64,000 bases of DNA, from contig WTPW01000317.1 in NCBI GenBank assembly GCA_009809945.1, forward strand, positions 113,753 through 177,752, written 5' to 3'. The position numbers and the translations under genes are program-made. Source of the DNA: Gigaspora margarita (taxonomy: Eukaryota; Glomeromycota; Glomeromycetes; Diversisporales; Gigasporaceae). Position 1 is the stretch's first letter, and each line of letters opens with the position of its first letter. Below are positions 10,460 to 21,999 of the stretch, piece after piece. Under the pieces are notes generated by a model. That model saw only the letters and a list, made by a program, of their open reading frames with translations. It was not told the origin of the DNA and ran no database searches.

Positions 10460-11720
10460 CGGGCTACTGCTTAACCCTGCAACAGATAATTTCCCCCTTA
10501 ATCTTATTGAACAATTACAGAAAATTAAGTTTCCATCAGGTAATATCAGATGAGAATATTGGAAAAAATATAAGTCAAAAATCGAATTGGCACAATTGGG
10601 ATATAAAAGAAAAAAAAAATTAGAAAATCGAAAAAATGAGTCAGCGGGTAATAAAAAACGAAAAATCAACTTTGGGTGGCCTTAGAATTATGGTGAAAAA
10701 AGTCTGTTACAAACCTATTTGATGCATAATACACATTTGAAGTTGGATTTGCATCGAAAAGTTGATTTTTCTTTTTTTAGATCCCAATTATGCCAATTGT
10801 TTGATCTTTAGCATTTATTTTTTTCTGTTATTCTCATCTGGTATTATCTGATGGTGACCTTAATTTCCTATAATTGTTCTGTAGGACTGATAGAATAAGA
10901 ATAACTCCTGACTCGATTTTTTGATTCTTTACTATGCAAAATGAAAAATTAACCTTGCATAACCTTAGTAGATATGAATAATTTGCAGTAAATTAAAAAA
11001 AAAAACCAAAAAAAATCTGACCAACCGACCTAAGTTTTCATGTCTACAAAAGTTATACAAGGTTAATTTTTTAATTTTGCATAGCAAGAATTAAAAAATT
11101 GGATTAGGTATTTTTTCATCAATCCTATCAGACATTTACGGGGAACTAAGGTCTCCATTGGGTGATATTAGATAGGAATGGCAGAAAACAATAAATGTCA
11201 AAAATCAAACAATTGGCACAATTGGGATCTAAAATTGGGATCTAAAAAAAGGAAAAAAAATTAAAATTGAAAAATGGGTCAGCAGGTAATGCAAAACGAA
11301 AAATTAACTTTGGGTGCCTTAGATTTATGATAAAAAAAATTTTTATTACAAACCTATTCGATGCATAATATACATTTAAAGTTGGGTTTGCATCAATAAG
11401 TGGATTTTATTATGATTGTCCGATTGTTCGTTTTTTAATATTTATTTTTTTCTGCTATTCTCATTGGTGTTATCTGATGTAGACGATGTAGACTTTAAAT
11501 TCCCAATTGTTCGAAAAGACTGATGACTGCTTTGCTAGGCAAAATAAAAATTTAACTTGCATAATCTTAGTAGACGTGAACATGATTTTATTAATTTATA
11601 GTAAATTAAAACAAAAAAAAAAATCCAAATGACCGACCTAAGTTTTTAGATTCCATGTAATGCGAAACAAAAAATCAACTCTGCGTGGCTTATGTTTTTA
11701 TTTCTTTCATAAAGAATGCT
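10460..11720. repeat. Tandem foldback units
   Basis: There are two successive foldbacks, about 10488-10915 and 11085-11540. In each, a left arm (ACAATTACAG, GGTAATATCAGATGAGAAT, GGCACAATTGGGAT) is repeated in inverse on the right (ATCCCAATTATGCCAATTG, ATTCTCATCTGGTATTATCTGA). The spacers carry the recurring phrase CAAAATGAAAAATTAACCTT near GCATAACCTTAGTAGA. Related single arms occur at 23920-24300 and 63820-63860. It has no coding content and is probably a nested foldback transposon family. Confidence 0.65.
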
Positions 11721-13140
11721 GGTTAAGGCTTAGTTTGTATTGAAACTATTATTCTTTCTATTTCTAATATCTACAAAGTGCGCATAATGAACGAAAGTCA
11801 ATTTTTAAAAAAACCGATGACAACTGAAGACATGAATAAGAATAACTGGTCATTTTTGTATTCTTGATTCTTATGTTTTAATTTTCATGCATTGATTACT
11901 ATGATCATGTTACGTCATTAATTATGCAAACAATGTCTTAACTATTACAATTTCATTAAGTCAGCAATGATCACTAACCTTGTAAAGTTAGTACTATAAA
12001 TGCTAATTAATCAATTTATTCGAAATTGCAACATATAATGAAGATATAACAATTGTTATATATGCTTAATTATATATATCGATTATTAATTAGAAAAGTA
12101 CGTAATATTTCGATTGATGTCACAATAATCACAAATTGGAGGTTATAGTTTTTATTATTAACAAATTTATTACTAGTACGTGTCTTTTAGACGATCCCTA
12201 AATTTTACAACATGCGGACGAACTCTGAATAGATGGTATAGAAGATTAGATTACTATATGATTCATCACGTGGCATGCTAATTTTTAGATCATTGCCATT
12301 GTCGCAGCATCTATATGCTGTGACAACTGCGATCGTGATGACGATTGCTAGTAAACTTTGGGTGGATATTCTGGCAAGTTCATAGATATCAGATATACAA
12401 TTAATTTTATAAGCAATCAGGTTTTAAACTATCTAGATATTGTGTATCTATTTACTGTAAATACTGATACAGTATGATGCACCTTCTGTTTGCGTTTCAT
12501 AACATATTTAGTTAGTGCAATTCTGAAAGACAATAAAAAAACATTTTTTTATAGTGATCATGTACTTTAATAGAGATCAAACACTGTTAAAGCGATATTT
12601 CATTTAACAATTCTCATACAATAAATAAATAAGTAATCATATAAAGCATTTAGAAAAGAAATATCCAATCAAAAGTACAGAATTGTACACACGCCGCTTA
12701 ACTGTGCACTCCGTTCCTGGTAAAACGCACAACCCCAAAATTCACACTGCATAGATAGATAAAATGTCAAAATGCACAAACCCAGTTCTTGGTTACAACC
12801 AATCAAAAACGTTGAAGCAAAATTCCCACAGTTATCGGTTGCAGGCAATTAAAATCTTTAAAATGTACAAACTCAAAATTAGATGGTAGAGATAGATTTT
12901 TAATGCGCATTTATTTAGTAACTTCAATGATTATTTCAAATATCGTAAAATTTAATTCAAAATTATCAGAATATCAAAATAAATCTATATAACTTCAATT
13001 AATTAAAAAGATCGATATATTACTGTGACTTTTTATATTACCTCAAAATTATGACGCATATTTGATAGATATATTAAAAATGATTTAAACGATTTGACAA
13101 TAATTAACTGTTTAATTACTTAAAAATAATATAAATTATA
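11720..13140. other. Long stretch without a recognised gene
   Basis: AT-rich sequence with no frame of convincing length and no paired ends. Around 12700-12880 two diverged copies of a unit with AACCAATCAAAAACGTTGAAG occur. This is the same unit as the minisatellite at 13385-13640. Confidence 0.5.
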
Positions 13141-13143
13141 TAG

Positions 13144-13245
13144 ATTACGAAAATCAAATAGTAATTTGGGGTTCTTAATTTAGGACCAATAAAAAATATT
13201 ACGAAAATCAAATAGTAATTTAAGGTTCTTAATTTAGAACCAATT
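13144..13245. repeat. Direct duplication of about 50 bp
   Basis: ATTACGAAAATCAAATAGTA followed by GGTTCTTAATTTAG occurs twice in tandem with few differences. It is a local duplication. Confidence 0.8.
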
Positions 13246-13384
13246 ATAAAAAGTCGCAGTTATGAATTCCAGTAATATCGTAATAATTCAGCAATGCTGT
13301 AGCCAGGAAATAAAATTAAGAAATATACGGATACTGAAATAGTTAAATCGTATTCTAATTATATAGATAATAGTTAAAAATAGA

Positions 13385-13640
13385 TTTTCGGTTATAGCTA
13401 ATTAAAAATGTTAAAACAGACCCAAAATTCCTACGATCTTCAGTTGCAACAATCTAAAATGTTAAAGCGTACAGACCCAAAATTCCTACAATTCTCGTCT
13501 GCAGCCAATCAAAAACGTTAAAGCGCACAGACCTTGATTTCTGTTTAGAAGTTTCCAAAATTCCAAAATTTCTGTTTAGAAGTTTCCAAAATCGATTACA
13601 GCCAATCAAAAATGTTTAAACGTACAAACTCTGATATAAA
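13385..13640. repeat. Degenerate minisatellite, about 50-bp unit
   Basis: Four to five units share GCCAATCAAAAACGTTAAAG, GCACAGACC and CCAAAATTCCTACAATTC. A smaller inner duplication, TTTCTGTTTAGAAGTTTCCA, is also present. Non-coding. Confidence 0.7.
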
Positions 13641-13786
13641 TTATATAGATTCTTATCTGCAGAATAACCCAGGTACAACACATAGGAGGATCTACAGTAT
13701 GGCACTTTACGATAAAGGATTGTAAAAGAAAAAATAGAAATAGTATATTTTGTAAACAATGAGCGGCGTACTATAATAACAATATA

Positions 13787-14537
13787 CAGTCGCACCCCCT
13801 AAGTGCATGCTTTTGGGACCAGGTATAAGTGTGCACTTAGAGAGGGTATGCATTTATAGAATTCACTTAGATAGCCAATCAAAAGTGAAGTCAATCATGT
13901 GATCAACACTTTAACACCTTTTACCTGTTACCCAAAAATGAGTTACCCCATGATCGATAATAGTTGCTACATAGTAAAGTCCAAAGTTTATTATGTAAAT
14001 CGATTTTAACCGCTTAAGCAAACTTGTTCGGAAGATCAAAATACATAAACTCTAAAATTTTTATCAATATTGGTGAACTTTTTATTATTTAGTTTTTAAT
14101 TTTTACGTTCAACGAAAAATTAAAATTTTTTTTAAAAAATATATTCGTTGAACTTAAAAATTAAAAGTCAAATAATAAAAACTATTCCGATTTTGATAAA
14201 AATTTCAGTATATATGTATTTTGTTCGTCCAAACAAATTTACTTAAGCGATAAAATTTCGATTTGCATAGTAAAATATAGACTTTACTATGTAACAACTA
14301 TTGGCGATTAGCCAAAAATCGATTATATTCGAAAATAAGCCAGTATTATTATTGGCTAGCTTTAAAATTAATCATGTGCATGCATTTACGGGGATTCATA
14401 TATATATACAGAACTCCAAAATCTAATGCATATGCAGAATATAGAGGGTGACTAAGTCCCAAGCTCGGGACTGAGCTATGGTTGGCATATAGGGAGGGTT
14501 TGCACTTAGGGGGCATGCACTTAGGGGGGTGCGACTG
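13787..14537. mobile_element. Tigger/pogo-type MITE, copy 2
   Basis: The ends CAGTCGCACCCCCTAAGTGC and GGGGGGTGCGACTG are flanked by TA on both sides. Internal order is inverted relative to copy 1 at 8001-8735, and the palindromic core (13963-14298) sits at the homologous place, so both copies descend from one ancestor that already carried the core. The frame reading out of it at 14423-14665 is terminal-repeat translation, not a gene. Confidence 0.9.
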
Positions 14538-14539
14538 TA

Positions 14540-14817
14540 GTATGATAATTTAGTGATACATAAAATTGGTAAAGAGATAAATTTTCGATTTGTCAGAAAA
14601 TGGCACAAAGCAACATTCTCTAATAAAAAAAAAGTATCATTGTACAACCTTATTGTATCAAGCATTGCTCCCGTGACATAATGTAATCATGACGTGAACA
14701 ACTCAGAATTTAATTGCTACGCATAAATATGAATTCATTAAAATAAAAAGGTAATAGGTCAATAGTTTACTATAAAATTTTTTTAAGTGTAATTAGTATA
14801 AGGTCAAAATAAGATAG
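14540..14817. other. Spacer before the Helitron, nothing recognised
   Basis: AT-rich, no coding frame and no inverted repeats. The 5-prime terminus of the Helitron may lie here, but no diagnostic TC start could be fixed by eye. Confidence 0.4.
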
Positions 14818-15077
14818 CAGATAGAAAACGCAAGAGTAGAGAGAATAAAAATTCTGAGCAACATAAAAAATATCTCACTTATGCTCATGAATATAAAGCA
14901 AAAAAAAGCACAGAAACTCCAGAACAATGTGGAGAACGATTGAACTGAGAAAACGACAAGAGGCATCAAAGAAGATCAGTAAAAGCAAACAGACCATGGA
15001 AGAAGAAAGGTTTGTAATTTCAGTTACTTTTTGTAAAATTAGATAAGATTAATTACAAAAAAACAAAACTATGTAGT

Positions 15078-17893
15078 ATGCCTTCGACCCCTACTGAAAA
15101 TGGCTTACTTGCTAAATCTGATTGCAAGCTTTTAAAAAATTTTCAAACTAAAATAAAGAAATTTGAAAACAAGCTTTATCTCACGTGCAATGAATACTTT
15201 CCTTCAATAAAACTGGTTAAGAAAGAATATCATTATTGTCATTGTAAAAAACTATTCCAAAAAAATTTTCAGCAGATAATAACATGGACCCTGGTGATAT
15301 ACCTAAAGAACTTCAGGATCTTACTGAAGTTGAAGAAATGCTAATTGCCCAAATATTCCCAGTAATCTCTGTTTAATGTCTTTGTGGTGGGCAGTATGCA
15401 TATAGAAAAATGTTATTAATTTTTCTCAAGATGTGCACAAAGTTGTAACACGTCTTCCTTGCTGTCCAACTTCAATAGATGTGCTTGTAGCATGCCACCA
15501 ATCTGCAAGTGGACCAATATTCAGAGATTTCAATATTTGTCGTGCTAAAATTTCAGAGGCACTTTTGTGGTTGAAAAACAATAATCATTACTATACTAAC
15601 ATTGAGATAGATAATGAAATATTACAGGCTTTGCCTGAAAATGGCCCAATTGATGATTGTTTTATTCAATTTTCAAATACAGATAATGAATACTCAAGTG
15701 ATGATGATGAAACTGAGGATATGATTATACGTAACTTTGTTTTATTTTCTCTTTGATTGTATAGTGAAAATGATGCTATTAAAAACACACTTGCAAGAAT
15801 ACAAGAGGAAACTACTCCTATTGAATGACCAAAGATTGATTGTTATTCAGTTAATGAATTTTATATGCCAGTTATATTGCACGTGTGTTCCCATTATTGT
15901 ATCCAACTGGAAATGTGATCTGCGCACAGAACAAATAAAAGATGTTAAGCCTGCAGAATATTTTCAACATATGCTTAAATACAAAGATGGAAGATTTACT
16001 TGTCATACGTATTGGAAATACTTTGCATTGAATTCACAAATGCGATGGAGAGCACTACAGGAAGGAAGAGTCTATATTAAACAGAGGTTAGATAGAAATT
16101 AGCCCACTGTTAGAGAAGTTCAGGAAATGATTGAAGATAATAGCCATCTGGTGAATCAAGTAATGCAGTTTGGGGGCATCCATAAATAACGTTATGTACC
16201 CCTACATAGTAGCTCTTGACCCCCCCCTCTACTATATAAAAAAAATTTTAAAAATCCGTATGTTTATATATAAAATTTTACAAAAACTTGAATATATAAT
16301 GACCCAGTGATCCAATATGGATGATTTTGGTACCATTCGATTCGTCTCTATGAGACGAATCCAATGGTACCAAAATAATTTCATAGGACCACTGGATCAC
16401 GTTTTATTAACGAAATACTTTTGATTTTATAGTAATTTTATAAGAAAACATAGTAACCAATAGTATTTCGTTACTAAAACGTGATCCAGTGATCCAAATC
16501 AAATGATATTGGTACCATTCGAATCCTCTCCTCGAGACGGTTCGAATGGTACCAAAATCATCTAATTTGGACCACTGGATCAAGTTTTAGACAAATTTTT
16601 AGAAAAATATAGCATTATGTTGGGGGGCCCCTTACATATTGCAAAATTGTTATATTTTGGGGGACCCCCCCTCAAGCATAACGTAATTTATGGATGCCCC
16701 CTTTGGTGAAAGTCTATGTGGAACTTAACAATTTTGGATAAAACGGTGAACAGAATTATCAGATATGATTAAACAATTAAGATCACAGGGAATGATATTT
16801 TTTACGTTTATTGCTGCTGACTTACACTGGCCAGAACTACATAATCTTATGCCAGTTAGTAGGGTTCTGGTAAGTGCATCAGGACAGGAGACAAGTAAGT
16901 AATGATGTCAAAATCTAATAAATAATCCGCATATTGCGGCGTGGTTCTTTAAAAATCATTTCAAGCCCTTTTTAGAAAATATGTTAGTTCCTAAATGGGA
17001 ATTAGAAGACTAGTAGTACAGATACGAATGGCAGCACCAGGATAGTGCTCATATACATGGCATTGGCAAATGAAAAAATGCACCAGTAATTGAGTGGGAG
17101 AAAATGAAAGAGAACAGTGAATTAATAGCAGAAGTGGTACAGTATCTGGATTCATTAGTGACTACAATTAATCCAGAGTTAGATGCACCAATACCTGAAC
17201 AACATCCCTGCCAAATTGACCAGATGAAATACACGATAACTTGCAAGATTATACTGAGTTGGTTAATAAACTTCATTGGCATATGTGGTATGGTCCTTCA
17301 TATTGCCTTCATATAAAACGTGGAGGGCAACAATTTTGCAAATTTGGATATCTGAAAAAAAGTGTGGAGCATACATTTATATGCGATGATGATCATGGAC
17401 ATCCAGAGCTTATCATAGCAAGGAATAATCCATATATCAACTCACATGATCAAATTCAACTTCAGGGTTGGTAAGCAAATATTGATTTGAAACCTGTTCT
17501 TGACATTCATGCTGCTCTTCAATATATATCTAAATACGCGAGTAAATCAGAACCAAGATCAGCATCATTTTCTGAAATTTTGATCCTAATTCTCTTACCA
17601 GTGAGCCCAATGATTTATCACTTACCTCATTTCAGAAATTGCTGCTCCGTATTGTTGCCGAGCGAGACATTTTTGTACAAGAAACTTGCTATCTACTTCT
17701 TGGTATCCTATTATACCATTCTAGTCATCAGTTTGTCTCTTTAAACCTCAACAGTGATGCATCACGATGGCTTTGTGGAAATGGAAGTGAGAATAGATTT
17801 TTATCAACAGATGAAGTTGGACAACCGGTACAATCACATTTACAAAGGTATTGGAATAGAACAGAAGAACTTGAAAATGTTTTACTTTTTTAA
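15078..17893 (+). pseudogene. Helitron Rep (HUH) region, broken
   Basis: Successive fragments in changing frames match the N-terminal half of a fungal Helitron protein. They include MDPGDIPKELQDLTEVEEML (15282-15342), VVTRLPCCPTSIDVLVACHQ, CDLRTEQIKDVKPAEYFQHM, RYEWQHQDSAHIHGIG and AALQYISKYASKSEPRSASF. The HUH motif is present as HIHG (near 17050), and the tyrosine motif as KYASK (near 17535). HUH and KYxxK are the metal-binding and DNA-nicking residues of Rep proteins. The frame is interrupted by several stops and shifts. The MITE 16172-16701 lies inside MQFGESL. Confidence 0.88.
16172..16701. mobile_element. MITE with 3-bp TSD inside the Helitron
   Basis: Terminal inverted repeats GGGGGCATCCATAAATAACG and the inverse of GGGGGCATCCATAAATTACG are flanked by TTT on both sides. 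Removing the element and one TTT restores the Helitron reading through MQFGESLCGT, so the insertion point is certain. Inside are two related hairpins (about 16305-16400 and 16485-16580), each with GGTACCATTCGA beside a GTCTC/GAGAC loop and GATCCAGTGATCC at its base. A 3-bp duplication and GGG start fit PIF/Harbinger- or Zator-like elements, and the superfamily is inference. Confidence 0.88.
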
Positions 17894-18428
17894 CTGTATT
17901 TAAAATATAAGTATACAAAAGGTTAATGGAGGCAATATGAGTATAAAAACATTGTACGTGTTTGGCCATGACCCTTATCACAGCGAAATGGTCCTCAATG
18001 GGAAGAATTTTGCTGTATTAAGGTTTTACTACATGTTTGTCACTGAAGCCTCGGATTATTGACAATGGATAGCACAATTTCTTGGTCAGAGCTATTTGAA
18101 AACCATAGTATAGAGATTGAAAATAATCTGCATGATTTGCTTGGTCCGTTTATAGATAGTATAGAGAATGAATATAGCGATAATGATGATAAACAACAAA
18201 ATGAAAAAAATAATAAGAAGTGAGAAATACGATCCAAATGGATGCTCTTGGCAGAAATGGGTCTGAATACCATTATCAATAAGCATTCAGATTTGGGTGC
18301 GTGCAAAATTGATTTGGACCATGATTGGGTTGGTGATATCAGACAATATTATCTAGAGCTTAATCTTGATGATATATCTACCTTTCTGCAGCAAGCTCAC
18401 AACGAAGATGCTGTAGAAGAAGAAAATT

Positions 18429-19800
18429 CGGTCGTTGATGCAGTAGACTTTCAAAATTTGAACGAAAAACAAATGGCAATATTCAAGCGAATTGAAACAC
18501 ATTATACTGTCATTAATTCAGGTTATATCCAAGTAGAACCTCTTAGAGTTATTATTATGGAACGGCAGGAACGAGGAAATCATATCTGATAAGAGTTATT
18601 AGATATCAACTAAATGCAATAGCAAAAAATTACAATGTTAATACTAAGTCACCTGTACTCATGCTTGCACCTACTGGGGTTGCCGCATTTAACATTCATG
18701 GAATGATGATTCATTCTGCTCTTTTCATTCCAGTAAATTGAAACAATTATGATATAAGCGGTGAACGACTAAAACAATTACAAAAAAGATTTTAAGGAGT
18801 AAAATATGTCATAATGACGAAAAAAGCATAATTGGACGTAAATTGCTTGCCTTAATTGATATGCAGTTATACAAGGCTTTCCCTAAACAAAAGGATCAAA
18901 CTTTTGTGGTCTATCTGTTATTCTAATTGGTGATTTTGGGCAACTTCCACTAGTACTTGATAGTCCCATAAATGATCAAATTTCATAACACAATATGCTG
19001 TCTAATAATGGCATCTTAGTGTAAAACAGTTTCAAGAAATCTACAAACTTGATGTCGTCAGTATCAATCTGGGGAATCAGAAGATCAATGTCAGTTTAGA
19101 AATATTTTATTATGGCTACATGATGGTAATTCAACAATGGATGATTGGAAAACACTTACTACACGACTTGTTGATTCACCTAGTGTAAAAGTAACTAATT
19201 TTTAGATGCCATATGCATTATGCTGAGAAAAATTGATGTTGATAAAGTAAATTATAATAGAATTAGATCCCTAAACTGTCTGATCGCCAAGATTCATGCT
19301 ACACATACTGGTTGTAATGCATATAAGGCTGATTTTAACATAGCCAAAGGGCTTGAAGCTTGCCTGCTACTATGCAGAGGTGCACGCATTATGCTTACGG
19401 CTAATTTATGTACAGAAGTAGGATTAGTCAATGGATCAATGGGAATTATTCAAGAAATTTTGTTTGAAGATAGTGAAGATCTACCTTCTCTTCCAAAAGC
19501 AGTTCTTGTTAAATTCGATAAATATAGTAGGCCTGCTATAATGTTAAATAACAAGAGACTTGTTCCTATTACCAATTCGGCAAATATGGAAAACAAAAAC
19601 TGGAACCTGTTTATGCTTACAACTTTCTATTAGTCTTGCATGGGCCATTACAGTTTATAAAGCCAAGGACTCACATTGTCAAAAGCTACTATAGATCTTG
19701 GAAAAAAAGAGTATGCTGCTGGTCTTTCATTCGTAGCAGTGTCTCTAGTTCGTGCATTAAATGATATTAGTTTTCATCCATTTTCTTTTGAAAGACTCTA
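18429..19800 (+). pseudogene. Helitron Pif1-like helicase region, broken
   Basis: Pif1-family superfamily 1B helicase motifs appear in order: DFQNLNEKQMAIFKRIETHY (the start of the helicase), GTAGTRKSYLIR (Walker A, with Gly replaced by Arg before the Lys), APTGVAAFNIHGMMIHSAL, a shifted GDFGQLP (motif III), then in the long frame from 19220 GARIMLTANLCTEVGLVNGS and, after a further shift, AWAITVYKA and AAGLSFVAVS. The Walker A change alone would be expected to abolish ATP hydrolysis, and stops lie at least at the ends of several blocks. In Helitrons this domain unwinds DNA for rolling-circle transposition. Confidence 0.88.
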
Positions 19801-19961
19801 ATGTATAGGAAAATGCAAGAGTTTGCAAAGCAGAAAGAAAAAGGAAGAATGATTAGTTTCTCTTATATGATTTTGATAAAAACAATAAATAATTATTATT
19901 TTTTTAGTACAAAAAAAGTAAGTATAAATTACAGAAAATTTTTTAAGATCAATTATTTATG

Positions 19962-21808
19962 TTTGATCAAAGCATGTATAGTAGTAAGGTTTTACCCAAT
20001 CAACAGTTATTGGGGCAAAACTTACGTTTTTGAGACTCTTGCACTTACTTTTTTGATACTCCTAGATGTACTCCAAAATTTATATACTTTTTTGATACTG
20101 ATATCACGTGCAGATAATCATTACTGGCAAGCTTTTTAAAATTGCTAATAACAATAAACTATTAAAAAATGGCATATAATAAATATTATAACTTTTCTAT
20201 AAAGAACAACCAATATAGGTTTAATAAATAACTTGATTGCATAGGGTGTGGTGACTTAGAGAAGTTGGTAAGTTGTCACCCCCAAGTAGCAGGTCTAGGG
20301 TTCAAATCCCACTGGCGATGCTTTGAAAAAATAGACCTGTGTTCTGGTTACTGTTTCTTGTTGATCGGTTGGGTATATTACCTGTAGGTCTTAGTACACT
20401 ATCTCGAATGGGAGCTTTCGGGCACACATATTCAAGGAACTGGAGAAACGGAAACCTATTTGGCAAGTCCCGAGTAAGAAGGTAGCAAAGATCTTTGACA
20501 GTGCTACCAAAGCCAGAATATCAGAAACTGGAGCCAGAGAACCAGATGACAAGACTCTCGAGGAGGGGGTCCACCAACCTGGCCACCAGAGTCGCACTGG
20601 AGGAAAAGGACATGTATTTTGGTAGCATGTACCAAGAGGAGAGAGTCCATTTGGCACTTAAAGCCAGGCCGACCAACTCTTCCAAGCTAACTGCTTTGGA
20701 AGTTTGGGAATACCAGGGAAGGACCAATAGGAAGGTTGTGGTGGGTCAGAGCGAACCTTACAAAGGCAGAAGTAGATAATAGTAGGGGTTCAATGGTTAG
20801 CCCTGACTCCAAGTATATAGGTAAAGCTGTAGTGTAAGTTACCGAAATGTAGGTGAATACCTGGGTGGGAAGGTACCGCTCTACCAAGTTTCCCATCAAG
20901 GATAAACTAGTCCTAAGGGGCATGTGAAAGAGATCCAGGCATCCAGACTGACTTGTGTTGTACCGCAGATATCTGGTGAATCAGTTGAGATTGGTCAAGG
21001 AGCAGATAAGATCAGAGAGTTTAAATAGGCAATTCCCATAGTTGGGTTGCAGGTATGGCAGCTAGTGTGGAACCTTTGGGCAAACCACTTAAATTAGACA
21101 CCAAAAGTGTATGTGTGGCTAGTTGTACCTTCATCCCTATATAATTTCCAATGAGTAAACTGAATAAACACTATCCCCCAAGACGGGCACTTTGAATCTG
21201 AAAAAAAATATCTTAATTGCATGGTTCACGAATAAAATTTACTGTTTTTAAAAGTTTAGCATGCTTTATAATATCTTTATTTTTAAACTTTTTAGTTACA
21301 GCCTAGTTGCGCAAGATTTTAACAAAGATTATATTTATTTTTTAAACTGATATTTATATAGTTTTTCTTAAAAAAGAATAATCTATATTACATGTAATCT
21401 TTTTTTACAAAAATAAATAAATTTTTTAGAAAAACTCTATCCATGTAATTATACAATATATCATTAAGATTTATGCTTTTTAAAAAACTTTAGCATGATT
21501 TGAAAATTAGTTTATTAAGATTAAATTTTTTAAAAAAATTCTCATAAAGTTGGTTTCTTGTATTTCTTGTATGGGATTTTTGAATAATAGAAATAATAGG
21601 CAATTTTTGACTAAAACGAATGCATGTATTGAATTTTTATGATCGCGTTATGTTACGTCAAATCACTATTTGTTGTGTCAATCATCATGTGATGATAGTA
21701 TCAAAAAAGTATATAAATTTTGTTGTACATCTAGGAGTATCAAAAAAGTAAGTGCAAGAGTCTCAAAAACGTAAGTTTTGTGTTATTGGGTCATTTTTGA
21801 TCAAACTA
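19962..21808. mobile_element. Inverted-repeat element containing a retroposon
   Basis: Left arm (about 19962-20107) and right arm (about 21690-21808) are inverse copies. They share CAAAACTTACGTTTTTGAGA, CTCTTGCACTTACTTTTTTG, ATACTCCTAGATGTAC and TATATACTTTTTTGATACT. Between them the arms continue only loosely, and a GC-richer retroposon occupies 20244-21211. No transposase is seen and no clear target duplication was found, so the outer limits are approximate. Confidence 0.65.
20244..21211 (+). mobile_element. tRNA-headed retroposon (long SINE-like), copy 1
   Basis: The 5-prime end carries Pol III-type internal promoter boxes: a loose A box TTAGAGAAGTTGG at about 20255-20268, and a B box GGTTCAAATCC at about 20299-20309. 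It is clearly richer in G and C than its surroundings. The 3-prime end has an AATAAA and finishes in A8. A 13-bp imperfect target duplication flanks it (CTTGATTGCATAG at 20232-20244 and CTTAATTGCATGG at 21212-21224). The first 500 bp match copy 2 at 37557-38812, while the 3-prime half differs. Short frames in it are shared with copy 2 but are probably not proteins. It is too long (968 bp) for an ordinary SINE. Confidence 0.75.
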
Positions 21809-21999
21809 GTAGTAGAAATTTATATATTTATTGTAATATCATGTGAGTGGACATCCAGACATTTTGTTCAACATATGTATAGTAGTCGAGAGTTAGCCAA
21901 TTATAGATTTAGCAAAGAAATCACATGCATGTATGATATCCGGACATAGTAATCAACATAAGCATAGAATGTAAATTCTCCGCTATGCTCCAAACAATT

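Larger units (their letters stand above)
14818..19870 (+). mobile_element. Helitron (rolling-circle transposon), decayed
   Basis: This is a dead Helitron reading left to right: a basic N-terminal leader (14818-14990, with ETPEQCGERL, typical of these proteins in Rhizophagus), a DUF6570-like segment, a Helitron_like_N/HUH replication initiator, and a Pif1-family helicase that ends near 19800-19870. The reading frame is broken by many stops and shifts and by a 530-bp MITE at 16172-16701. The 3-prime CTRR end and hairpin were not located, because the region beyond 19870 runs into another inverted-repeat element. The element is far too damaged to move itself. Confidence 0.9.

Noticed and set aside
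20244-20320. A true tRNA gene
   Set aside because: A and B boxes are present but the 5-prime and 3-prime parts (GTGTGGC, TGGCGAC) do not pair as an acceptor stem. The same segment heads a 1-kb retroposon in both copies.
20391-20923. Overlapping frames on both strands of the retroposon, similar between the two copies
   Set aside because: Similarity follows from nucleotide homology of the two copies. The frames occur on both strands, end differently and match no known domain, so a protein is not supported.
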